A stretch of 64,000 nt of DNA from assembly GCA_030435675.1 (NCBI GenBank), contig CM059624.1, positions 12,052,769 to 12,116,768 of the forward strand, written 5' to 3'. Of this stretch, positions 35,300 to 46,712 are shown piece by piece (position 1 is the first letter of the stretch; each line of letters begins with the position of its first letter). Both the position numbers and the translations under genes were made by a program. This DNA comes from Steinernema hermaphroditum. Taxonomy: Eukaryota > Nematoda > Chromadorea > Rhabditida > Steinernematidae. The notes beneath the pieces are model-generated. The model was not told the origin of the DNA, made no database searches, and saw only the letters and a list, made by a program, of their open reading frames with translations.

Positions 35300-38200
35300 A
35301 TGTACCAAGTGATGATGTACTACTCACTGAAAAAAGAATCTAGCATGACACTTTATCTCACCGCCGCGAGTCTGCTGAAAGGAAATGTTCAATGCAAAAA
35401 TAATTAAAATAGAATTTGAGAAATTTATGTCTGCTCACTAATGGGACATTTTGCTGAGAGCAGATCTGACATGCTCTTTGGTAGACAGTCTAGAGAGCTT
35501 CCTCGCCCTATATACTGTATACAATGTATGAGTGAGGTATATTCGTATTCACAGTCATGCATTTTGGGCAATTCCATGTGGCAGATCCATTTGCTTCGAA
35601 TTGGACTGGAGATTTGAAAGAGTTCAACGAATGCAAAAATAGCCAGGACCTCCCCGCATGGTAAAGCCACATGGTCCGGTCGGTGACAAATAAGACAAAA
35701 ATCACGAAAATTATGAATTGTTCGTCGTGCCAGGACCTTCCAGCCAATGAAGCGCAAAACCAGTACGATTCTTTAGTGAACGATGTGATCATTTAACACC
35801 ATTCCAAGAACATTCTTTCTGCGTTTGTTAAAAAAAATATGAGTAGAATTACAGGCACGACATGGCTGAAATTTCATCTGCATACTGTAAATGAATACAA
35901 TGCAATTATAAACAATAGATCATTCAAAATGCTCAGCACAAATCGTAGGAATGTTACCTACCTCGGTGATCGTTAGAAAAAAAAGCAAATTTCGGCTTTT
36001 ATGGCACCACCCCACACCAATGATTCCATGACGCAAAACACAAAAATGGAGATACCGACTATGAAGTGGAAGATAATCGAACCATTCAAAATCACCGCTG
36101 TAAACGGGAGGCTTCTTTGAGGTCGTAAACCACCGTAAAGCAGATAATAAGAATGGAGAATGTACACGCACAAAAATTGAAACTAAAATAGGAATACTTC
36201 AGGAAAGACATAAGTTTCCCAAAAGTGCTTTGCAAATGAATAAAGGAGCAACTTAAACTTAATAAAGGGCAACCAAACATGATATAAATCTTTTGTGCAT
36301 CCTTATTTTTTCCGCTTTAAATGTCACCAAATAACAAGAAACGCCATATTACAGAATGCGAAAAAAAATATAAATGGAAAACTCGCAAGTAGATGGTATC
36401 TACACTTTCATCTTATAGCCTGTTTGCGAGAATCACACAAAAACAAAAATTTGTAAATGAAATAGACGCCATTGTTACATCCACCGGCACAGTGAGAACA
36501 TCCTCAAACCGAATCGGCGACTTTGTCTCCTTTAAGATCGTAAGTTCGAATAGTTCGAATCTTGACCTCAAAAATCCTCAAAGAGACGCGTTTTTTGCGA
36601 GACGAAAGTGCAGAAGGATCAAGAGCGCCATCAATCACCAAGGGAACTAATTACACAACATCCTAACGACTTGCCTTTGGTCGACATTGTGCAGATGACA
36701 GGAACGTGTTCAACCAGTTTTGGAAGCAAAAAAAGGAGAAAACCAAGACAATTCCTCTTTCGTGCGATTAACTATCATTTTCGGGTAATCTCTGCCAGAC
36801 GGACACTGCTTTGGAGCACTTACACGAGACAAAATAACAAAAACAGCTGTGCTGGATTGATGTGTTTTCGATGCAGGAGTTCCGCGTCCAAGGTATACGC
36901 ATGAATGCTTCACTGATCCGCAAGAAAAGACAAAGAGAGCAAAATATGCATAAAGACGTCAAAGACTGTTTTGAGCGAATGCTTGGAGGCTTCGGATTGA
37001 CGGGGATCCAGTGAAGTGTCAAGATGATTTTTATGTCGTCACATGCAAACATGATAGTGGCGAAATTTGGGAAATCCGTCAAAAATCGATGCTTTCTGAT
37101 CTTTCTCTAACACACTGTCGTCCTAAATCCAAGACAAACACAAAATGGAAGCTTTTGGCGGTATCTAAAATATGTTTTTGCGAGAATTCACGCCTTTAAG
37201 CGAAGAATTTCCCGCGAACAAGGCGAAAACAAAGCTATTATGTGGTTACTGCATAGATGGAAAATAATGAGCCATGACTATTTCCCACACACCACTGTGG
37301 TCACAACAGCCGATGGAAAACAATTAGCCGTATTAGCCTACGTAAGATGGGATTTTTGTTAATTCCAACGGGATACAAATAGCAAAATTCATGTCCGACA
37401 TCTCTAACTGCAAAAATGGTTCGAAGCAACCGGTTCGCTGGCACTACAGGTGTCCTGCCGCCCGCAGGTCTATAAATATCACCGTTTGAATGTTAGATGC
37501 TAACAAAATATGATATATATTTGTTGACAAAAAATTTCATATAGAAGCCTATCGAACGCTTTGGATGAATACGATAGTGTAAACCACCTGCGACATGGCG
37601 CAAATGACAAAACATTATCCACCTGCATTTTCCGCCGGACAAATAATAAAATAAACTGAAAACAAAGGTATGTGTTACGAGGAATATGACGGAACCTGTT
37701 GTGACAAACAAGAAAGCAGTCAAAACATCTAATTAGAATTAATAAATTACGCAATAATCATTTCTCCGTAAACACCACTCACTTCAGCGCCACATCGTGT
37801 CATACGGTAGCAGCGTAACTGACTAAATGACGCTAACAGGGGAACCCGTCAAAAGCGCTCCGCGTCTATCGTGATGAGTCAATGCCACACCATATACAGT
37901 TCAATTCAATGTGTATAAGTAGGTGCCGTTGCTGAAGATTGTGAAGATTACACACTGAAAAAACCCTAAAAGCTTGTAACGGATGTAACGTTTCCGGTGC
38001 ACAAAAATCAACAGTTTTGAACGCATCTGCACGCATAGATTCGACCCTGTTAAACCTCTTTAAGCTGCAATGACATGAGACCGACATCACCGAGAAAGGA
38101 AACATCGTTTTTAGGCAACACTAAGCAGAAAATTGGCTAAAAGTGAAAAAATGGGACATCCTGTGAATAATCATATGGACAGGCTTGGATTTTTATTGAG

Positions 38201-39240
38201 CTTTTCACTAACAGCAACACGAAGATAACCAGTTCTATGGTTCTAGGTGCACAGAGGAATAGTCCAGCATATGGCTGCCTTTTTACAATCTCTTATATTT
38301 CAACAACCAAAACGACATCAATTTGCTAACGTAGTTTACGTAGCGGCCGCTAAAAACAATATGTATTTTTGTGCACTCAAACCCACGGCCAAAAAGGACC
38401 GCTCACTCAACTAATTTCTGAGAAAGGAAGCGGACAACCCGACCTATCGCTGAGGACACAAATGAAAGTGCCAAATTGCCTCAGTAGACTCAGTAGACGA
38501 GTCTTGCAGACTGTCGCGTCCCGCAGCCATAGCTCATTCCCACAGTCCGAGTGAAAATTGACCGAACAAGTAGTTCGCTCCAAAATATGCAAATACTCTA
38601 CCAGACGGAACCTCACCCGAAAATTCAAATTTGGAACCGGTTCCCTTCAAGAAAACTGTCAGCACGATTTGCGGATCAGAACTCAAACGCTAAGGGACAC
38701 TTTTGGGTCGCGTCGAGGAGAAAGTCGTTTGTTTGGGAAACGGCGGCGAAGGACGTGACGCAAGTCCGTCCTCTTCTTGACAATTGGCCCAATTGCCGCT
38801 GAACTTATCAGAGTTTATTTGAATCGCAAAATGCAAACAGAGCGTTGCGGGAAGGTCAATGATCGCGTGAATGGCCAGCTGGGCAGACGAAGTTAATTAG
38901 CGATTGTGGCGAAAGGGCATGTTATTTTTTGAGATGCTCAGTTCTGTCCTGTTAAACAAATGAGTACATGGTCTTTGTGATGCTGAAATTCGATTGTTGG
39001 GATGAAATCGTGTAAAGCACTGTGTTTGTTGAATATCTAAAGATCTTCTACTGTTCAGTAGACATGTTTCAGATTGTGGGCCATGGACTCTGAAAAGAGG
39101 TGCGAAGGAAATGAAAGAATCATAAGAGTGTAGAAAGGGCTACAGTAAACGCCCCAAAAATTACATCGGCTTTTCTGTCCAGCAGGAGCCAAAAAGTGAA
39201 AAATTTCATGTGTGCCTCCTTCGCCAGGTTATACTTCAGC
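35300..39240. other. Gene-poor AT-rich region
   Basis: Several minus-strand frames look hydrophobic (35425-35792, 35920-36280, 37493-37754), but hydrophobic translation is expected from T-rich strands, and no splice-consistent gene emerges. A CTATAAATA box near 37470 has no clear gene behind it. Confidence 0.4.
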
Positions 39241-39244
39241 AGTG

Positions 39245-39677
39245 ATCCCACCGACATCAGTCAAACAGGAACTGTCAAACATGTAAAGCAAAGATCGACG
39301 CTAAGACTAGGGGCAAACGGGAGGCCTAGGGGAGTGTATTAACAATGCAAAAAAATTAGCTGTCTGTCAAAAAAGTAGCGGCATCCTTTGTCACCGATGG
39401 TTTTCAAGTGACGAAATGTATACTGACTTTTAGTTTTTGGGTGCAACCTGTTCATGCATAGTCCGTAGCAGTGATCGATCTTGCTCGAAATTTTGTTAAA
39501 CTCGGTCTCGAAAAAAAATCCTATCACTGGTCCCTAGGACAGCGGTGTGACAGATCATAATATCTGATGCTCGTTAAGTACATATTGCCGTTGGTATGCT
39601 ACCTATCGCTTGCCTCTAGTCTTAGCGTCGATCTTAGCGTTACATGCTTGACCGTTCCCTTACGAGATGTGGGACAA
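39245..39677. mobile_element. Inverted-repeat element (MITE-like)
   Basis: A left arm of about 70 nt (39245-39315) and a right arm (39606-39677) are imperfect reverse complements. The best part is GATCGACGCTAAGACTAG, present exactly on the left and exactly in reverse complement on the right. The interior of about 290 nt is non-coding. The layout is that of a non-autonomous DNA transposon. Confidence 0.6.
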
Positions 39678-40436
39678 GGTTTTAAAAAATCTACAAATTC
39701 AATGACATTAAAAAATTAATTTCAAAGAGGAGCAAAAGAAAAGAGGAAAGAAGCGACGCCTTTTATGTCTTACACAAGGAGATCTTACTATTCGAATTAG
39801 GTTCTTCGGGGATTCTTCTGTGCAAAAGAATGCAAAAATGATGAAAATATTTAACTATAGGAGAAGACTATTGACTAGGAGAAGACTAGAGACTATTACT
39901 TAGAGACTATACTTAGAGAAGCCTTGGAGGCACAAAGTGTGAATGAATCATCTGCTGAGCGACCGGAGACCCGACGGTCTACTGTACTAATATTAAAAAA
40001 CGTGAACAACACACAAAGTCAAGACAAGCTGAGGTTCACAGTGAGTGAGGGAGAAAACAACTCACTGCGAACAGCACCCTTGGCGCGTCTCCCACCGCGA
40101 ATGCGACCGCCGAGCAAACAGCAGACGAGGAAACACTTCGAGCGAAGTCGTTTATTGTTCACTGTAAAGTGCGGTTCTTCTGTGGATGTGAAATGTGTGA
40201 TAGAGAGAGTTTGTGATAAGGATAAGGTCTTGAATCTGTCACGCATATTTAATACATTGTGCAAACATGGAAATACGCTGCGAAATGCTTATTACAAGCA
40301 AAAATAAGGTCTGTTTCTGGAGTGTTCTAAAGTGTCGAAAGAACTCAACAGTTTGCTAATATGCCAGAAAGGTAAGGTTCCCATGCAACTTGTTGTCCGT
40401 CTTAAGGAATGATCGAAAACAAATCTTTCTCCCCTA

Positions 40437-41390
40437 CCAAAAATGCAATAATTTTTGCTGCATTTGTATTTTATAATAATGGTCGCAATCGACTGACAAA
40501 AAATATACTGGAACAACGCCAATGCCTAAATTTTGGAACTATAGGGCAAATACGCAAAGCCGCGCCTCATAGGGCGCCTACGGTCAATGAGGTGTACTTT
40601 TCCGTTGAATGGTCCCATCAAAGCGAATCTAATAAAAGTGAAAACAACTCAAAACGCTTGGCGCAACAAAACGCCCATTTGCGGCGCCGATTTTCTCTCG
40701 AAAGAAAGGGCAAAGAAGGACATAATGTTGTTTGGCCGCGCTTCCTCGAAGTCAAACTCGGAAAGTGGGCGTTTTAGGCGCGAAAAGATCAATCTCGAGG
40801 ATTTTTTTGTGTGCAAGGGACGCGGCGAATCAAGAAGGTCGGTTCTGAGTTCTGAAATCCGATGCGGCCGATGGGAAAGTGAGAGCATGAGATGCGAACG
40901 CACCTGTCGGGAGCACACAAAAAGAGAAAAGATGTGCCAGAACACTGAGTTCGGGATGATTTACAGCGTTTCGGCAAGTTTATGAGCAAAAACGGGAGTG
41001 ATGGGGACGTGATTGACGGATAAGATGCCACCCATCACGAGTAGGCGTATTAACAAGGAGGGCTTCATTCACCATCATTGACAGAAAACACCGACCAAAA
41101 CGGAAACATTCAGCTCATAAAATGTGGGTCGCTGACCAAACGACACAAAGCTCCGAGTTGTGTACACGGAACGGTCACAAGCACTCGGATCGCACGGCGC
41201 GTCGCCGAGAGCGGATTAGTCGCCGGCGGTGACTCCGAACTGACCAAAAAATCGAACGCGATGACCACCTGAATTATGCACATAGTTCCTCAGGCTTCTT
41301 TTACTCTTGTTCCTTCGACCGGAAGTCATTTTGGGCCCGAAAGGCAGGGCGTAAGGAGCTCTCGCCAAGAAGACGAGTTATGGATGCTGG
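40437..41390 (+). repeat. 0.95-kb direct duplication, copy 1
   Basis: Nearly identical to 43449-44340 across most of its length (about 8 differences over the best 430 nt). Both copies hold overlapping open frames on the two strands, including a ~130-codon plus frame starting MRCTFPLNGPIKANLI. Differences between copies change amino acids about as often as not, which argues against a conserved protein. Copy 1 carries about 45-65 extra nt near 41125-41215. Confidence 0.9.
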
Positions 41391-41826
41391 CTGTACCTAT
41401 TGACAAACAACTCGCCTGCCTTTGTGCGTTTAGCGTTTGGAGAATTACGGTTGAAGATGCTGCTTAAGTAGCCAGCAGAAAAAGGATGCAATTGCTATGT
41501 GGATTTCAAATTTATGCTTTAGGGCCGACCGACAAATGAAAATTATAACATCGAGATAAAAAACCGCATGGTATAATTTATTTCTGCATTCATTGAATTG
41601 AATTCACACAACGCAGAGCAGTACGACCATCCGTTTAGGCCCCAATTAACGAAATGAGCTGAAAATGTGCTCCCCAGAGAAGCATTGCATAATTTTCAGA
41701 ACGTTCAATGATGTCACCAATTATGATTATTTGCGCTCAAAAATGCACGTTTCATGAAAAGACACAAGTGTGGTAGAGGAAATTCGTTTTGTCGATTGGC
41801 AAGACGTTTCTCAACATCCTCAAAAG

Positions 41827-42368
41827 TCAGCGGCACTTAAGACATTCAGTTCCACAAAGATCTGTTCCGAACTGAAATGATAAGGAGACTCTTATTTTTA
41901 CACCAAAAAAGTATACTCATTTGAGTTTTGATGGCCCAGTTTCACTTTGTTATCTGTTATCAGACGTCTACACTGTCAGCTACTGATTGTCTTATTAAAC
42001 CTCATAAACGTGATAGATGAGAAGGCAAATAACAACGTCAAAAATTTTTAATGAGTGGTTACCTGCTGTTTCATTTTGTGTTCTGACCAAACCGTTTCTT
42101 CCAATACTGCAGGACAAAGTTGGTGTCTTACCAGAATAGCCCATCCATACACAATGAAGGCAAACTCGCTAAGAACATAAGATGTCCACAAATACGTGGA
42201 GCATGCGCCGAAGGAGTGAAAACCACTGTGTTGGGTCAAACGTTCAAAAGGAAATGAAAAAAGGTCGGCCATTCCATGTGGACAGTAGGCGACAGCAGGC
42301 TGGCCGCCGTGGAACAGAGCCAACAACGTTGATGGAAGAAATATTCCTGTGACAAGAAGACTCGGCAT
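41827..42368 (-). CDS. Candidate two-exon membrane or secreted protein
   Basis: Exon 1 is 42368-42063 and exon 2 is 41871-41827, with a 191-nt intron (GTAACC...TTTCAG) and matching phase, giving ~116 aa. It starts MPSLLVTGIFLPSTLLALFH, which could be a signal or anchor segment. A second hydrophobic stretch is TYLWTSYVLSEFAFIVYGWA, and it ends FGTDLCGTECLKCR. It might be an orphan gene or a fragment of a chemoreceptor-type gene. A proper donor and acceptor make it the best protein candidate in the desert, but no family is recognised. Confidence 0.3.
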
Positions 42369-42551
42369 GCCTTAGGCCAAGGCTGCACCTTATATGCACT
42401 TACACCCTGAATGGAACAAAACGGATCCCTCCAAAAATAGCTAAATAAGTCCAGCGATTAGATGAGGTACTGACCGGGGAAGAGATGGGGCCTGGACCAA
42501 CAACTAATTGACAAGATATCCCACATTGACCCTGAATGAATGGAACTGGAT

Positions 42552-42968
42552 GGATCCGCCTAGGATTGGCAACCGAGTCAGTTCGAGTCAGTCGAAATAG
42601 GCAGCTGATCAGTTAAATTTATTGAGCTTGATTCCAGCTTTCTTCATTGTAATATCGCCGGAAGATTTCTAACCCGGACTCACATGAAATTCTTTTGAGA
42701 CCGAAAGAAAATTGACACCAAAAGTCGACCTGACTCGAAAAGCGACTCGAGCCTTTCCAAGTCGAGTCGGTTCGAGTCACTTTTCGAGTCAGATCGACTT
42801 TTGGTGTCAATTTTTTTCTTTTTTTTCTAATTTTTTTACGGGCCCGGGGTAAAAATCTTCTGCCGATATTACAATGAAGAAAGCTGGAATCAACCTCAAT
42901 AAATTTAACTGATCAACCGCCTATTTCGACTGACTCGAACTGACACGGTTGCCAACCCTAGATCCGCC
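42552..42968. mobile_element. Near-perfect foldback element (~417 bp)
   Basis: The whole block is a long palindrome centred near 42760. The outer arms (42552-42680 and 42850-42968) agree in reverse complement over ~120 nt with few mismatches, including AATAAATTTAACTGATCA. The inner arms contain repeated GACTCG and CGAGTC and the exact complement AAAATTGACACCAAAAGTCG. There is almost no loop. No coding capacity. Confidence 0.9.
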
Positions 42969-43448
42969 CAAAAATATCTGAAAAGTGTAACTCGATTAAA
43001 TGTGTTCATTTCAATCGTTTTATGTCTCCCAGAAATAAACTCCTATAGAGCAAAATTTAAGTAGTGCGTAACCACAAAAGACAAAAATATCAACCTTCTG
43101 CTAGGGTATTACGGTTGAACTCAATACGCACTTATAAAACAAGCAAATAATCAAGCCGGTTTTCAATAGTAAATCCCATGAACGTGTTTGCATCACAAGA
43201 AAAAAAAACAACAAAAACGCTTTTTTAAATCCATATTTGTATTACTGATACCCGGACACTTTGTCCTTAATTAGCTTTACAATAACGTATTATTTTCACC
43301 GTTAGAGCCAATTAGAGTCGTTAACAACGCTAGAAATGTGCAAAAATTATGTAAAAAGATTGATACAGCGTCTTTTATAATAATGCACCCAGGAACACCT
43401 AGATAAGGCTCCCTGCACTGCTCTTCTTAAGTAAAGCAAATTTTCCAA

Positions 43449-44340
43449 AAATGCAATTATTTCTGATGCATTTATATTGTATAATAATCCATTTACAGTT
43501 TATCTGGTCGGAATCGACTGTTCTTTTCACAAAAATATACTATGGAACTATGGGGCAAATACACAAAGCCGCGCCTCATAGGGCGCCTACGGTCAATGAG
43601 GTGTACTTTTCCGTTGAATGGTCCCATCAAAGCGAATCTAATAAAAGTGAAAACAACTCAAAACGCTTGGCGCAACAAAACGCCCATTCGCGGCGCCGAT
43701 TTTCTCTCGAAAGAAAGGGCAAAGAAGGACATAATGTTGTTTGGCCGCGCTTCCTCGAAGTCAAACTCGGAAAGTGGGCGTTTTAGGCGCGAAAAGATCA
43801 ATCTCGAGGATTTTTTTGTGTGGAAGGGACGCGGCGAGTCAAGAAGGTCGGTTCTGAGTTCTGAAATCCGATGCGGCCGATGGGAAAGCGAGAGCATGAG
43901 ATGCGAACGCACCTGTCGAGAGCAAACAAAAAGAGAAAAGATGTGCCAGAACACTGAGTTCGGGATGATTTACAGCGATTCGGCAAGTTTATGAGCAAAA
44001 ACGGGAGTGATGGGGACGTGATTGACGGATAAGATGCCACCCATCACGAGTAGGCGTATTAACAAGGAGGCCTTCATTCACCATCATTGATAGAAAACAT
44101 TGACCAAAAGGGAAACATTCAGCTCACAAAATGTGGGTCAGAGAGCTCCGAGTTGTGTACACGGATTAGTCGCCGGCGGTGACTCCAAACTGACCAAAAA
44201 ACCAAACGCGATGACCACTTGAATTATGCACATAGTTCCTCAGGCTTCTTTTACTTTTGTTCCTTCGACCAGAAGTCAGTTTGGGACCGGAAGGCAGGGC
44301 GAAAGGGACTCTCGCCAAGAAGATGAGTTATGGATGCTGG
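43449..44340 (+). repeat. 0.9-kb direct duplication, copy 2
   Basis: Second copy of 40437-41390 in the same orientation. It lacks an internal stretch present in copy 1 (after ACACGG, near 44163) and shows scattered substitutions. The copies lie ~3 kb apart with the foldback element between them. Confidence 0.9.
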
Positions 44341-45012
44341 CATTTGTGTGGGTTCTTATAATGTGTTTTGCACAACTGAAATCATAGATGTAGTTCCAAG
44401 CGACAAGCTAAGAATAGACACGCTTAACTACCTGATGGTAAATGCTTAGCCACAACTGCACAAGCGCCCTTCATCTCTCAAATCGAATTTCCCGATCAAC
44501 AACCACTTGTCGAATGATGTCATCTCAGTGAAGAGTCTCTCGTGTACTTTCTGCTTTTGTTTGCCTAATTGTGTGAAGAGTCATGTACTGCGGAGCTGTT
44601 CCCTCAAAGCTACAGTTCAGTCTAACAAGTTACCGTACTAGCGAAAAACAAAAAGTACATGAGGGACTCTGTAAAGATCCTTCTGAAATCAAGAAGGTCG
44701 TCGTAACCCTCCGAGTGTCTGTTTTCTGAGGATGCGGAGAGAGAGCTTGAATGTGGTTTGACTCCTGACACGATCGTTGAATTGCTACAGAAGCTACAGT
44801 AAAGAGTGCTGCTACGCTTCGTATCATTTCCGGGCTCCGGAGTCTTTTGTCTAGCGTCTCGCCTCACATTTCTGTCTGTCTCGCCACCCTTCTTGCAGAA
44901 TTGTCTCTTTTCCATCTTCTGTCCCATTTGCACCGACGAGACCCACTCTCTTTCGACCTTTTCCTCATGCGTGTACTCGTATACTGTACGTGTGCTTCAG
45001 GTAACCACTTGG

Positions 45013-45879
45013 ATGTTCTCATTCGTCGTACGTCTAATCTCCGCAACACTGGGAATCACAACGAGAGATCTTCCTGAGGAGCCCTCTTCACCAAGAGATG
45101 TCACTACGGGCCAGCAGCTTGACTCCTCTTCGCCGCCCGAGCTCACGGAGATCCGCGAAGGTTTGTCTTCCGTCTTCGCTCAACGACAGCATTTGACAGA
45201 AACGTTTCAGGCACAGACCCGTGCAGCGCTCCCCATCATCCACCGGGAAACTCGCCACTTTCTTCTGCCAACAGGATGAGGAGACATGTGTCCATGGGCA
45301 GAAGACGTCGAAGTCGTCAGGACCGAAACGTGGCCACCGACGACTCCTTTCTTCTCTACCCTCTTCTCCATGTCATCGACTCTTCGACTTCGGGACCTGT
45401 GTCGCCGTCGGCTACCGATGCCAACACGCTGAATCTTGCACTTCTCGATCCAGGGCCGCAATTTGCTGTATCTGAGCTTATCGCAACGTCGTTCGTTGTC
45501 ACACCGCGGCTGGTCGGAAGGAATGGATATATGATGGAAGCGCGTGATCTCGGGCCCAACTTCGACAGATGTAAGTAGAACACGAATGATACGAGGGCGC
45601 TCGCAAATTGCAACCGATCTCATCGGTTGTGTTCTCAAAAGCGACCTTTTTGTCTGCTGCCGCTTCGAATCTAATCATTTGTCCACCGTTGTTTTATTTC
45701 AGCGGTCGTGGAGGACATCGCACACCGACTTCGGGTGATAGGACAGGAATTCGACGACTACATGGATAGCGCTCTCCTGGAGGAGCAGGAAAGAGTGAGT
45801 GACAGTTGGCTGTTAGTACTGCCTTCATTTTCAGATCAACAATTCGCTCTGGGGCTTCATAATGCGGCTGTTCTACTAG
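45013..45879 (+). CDS. Candidate BH3-only pro-apoptotic protein (EGL-1/BIM-like)
   Basis: Four exons, 45013-45160, 45211-45570, 45703-45794 and 45835-45879, with introns of 50, 132 and 40 nt. The product is 214 aa. Most of the protein is polar and disordered, with an RRRRSR block. Near the C-terminus, IAHRLRVIGQEFDDYM (~175-190) has the BH3 pattern: hydrophobic residues at the h1-h4 positions (Ile, Leu, Ile, Phe) with the small Gly and the acidic residue after it. It is very like the BIM motif. The Asp that usually follows the Gly and pairs with a BCL-2 Arg is replaced by Gln. The last exon, INNSLWGFIMRLFY, could be a short membrane-binding tail. BH3-only proteins bind BCL-2/CED-9 proteins and trigger caspase activation. 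The start ATG follows a GTGCTTCAG acceptor at 45000. Alternative upstream ATGs exist. Confidence 0.6.
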
Positions 45880-46127
45880 ACGGCATCCTGGAATCTTGTT
45901 CAGCCGTTGGTGGAGCTTGTGGCATTGGACCTGACGAGTTCAGAAGCTCCTCTAGGTCGTTGCTTGTGTATACTGTACATAGTTTTTTTTTGTTTATCGT
46001 ATGTTATTTTGTTATATTTTGTTGTAAACTTTTGTTGATTGTGCTGCGTTGAGTACGTGTCTGCTTGCTTTGGGGCCAGGGATCGTTGGACTCAGATGAT
46101 ATTCGAATTGGTAAACACGTTCATGTT

Positions 46128-46620
46128 CTATGACTGATCCACTGTCAACCAGAACCCTAATACGTATTCGGCGTCTGATTCGATTGCAACGATTTCGGGC
46201 GTCTGCTTCTTGTCCAGGATCCGCTGTCCCTTCACGATCCGGAGGGTGTCCATCGGGTAGTAGCTGTAGTCGATGTCGTCGTTGCGCTTCTTCTTCTCCT
46301 CCGTGCACGGAAGCCGGCCGGCTCTCGGGTCGATCTTGTACTGCTGGCGGAAGTAGTCGGCAACGCGCATCTCCTGGTCGCTCTTCCTGAAGTAGGTGCT
46401 GTTGCAGCATGCTTCGTGAAGCCGCGCGGCCGGCGCAAGTGCGTCGACATCACCGCGAGGCCCTTCACCCAGCCCTCCACGGCGGCCATGCTGCATGTCT
46501 CCCACTGCTCGACGAAGTTGATGATCGTCATCTCCGGAAAGAAGGGCGTCGTCTTCTTCTCCAGCTGCAGGATTGTCGTTCTTCCGCGAGAGGCACACGC
46601 TCTTTCCTGCGCCAAGTTTC
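46128..46620 (-). pseudogene. Truncated Argonaute fragment (linker and PAZ)
   Basis: A minus-strand frame reads LEKKTTPFFPEMTIINFVEQ and then EGWVKGLAVMSTHLRRPRGF. A second frame continues TYFRKSDQEMRVADYFRQQY, then KIDPRAGRLPC and YYPMDTLRIVKGQRILDKK. The order and spacing match the linker-1 and PAZ region of Argonautes (compare the ...VADYF..KY.I.....LPC...Y.P...C.IV.GQR family pattern). The two frames cannot be joined by any intron with usable GT donor phase near 46410-46440, so a frameshift is likely. A stop at 46128-46130 ends it. No MID or PIWI domain follows. It lies 90 nt from the 3' end of the kleisin on the same strand. Confidence 0.6.
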
Positions 46621-46712
46621 ACGCAGAAAATGATTCGTTGATAGGCGATGGTCAGACATACAACAAAGACTCCGTCAAAACACATAACGAGACAAACACA
46701 AAGATTCACGGT

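Noticed and set aside
40587..40985. 130-codon frame in the duplicated block as a real protein
   Set aside because: Overlapping frames of similar length exist on both strands, and changes between copies alter residues freely.
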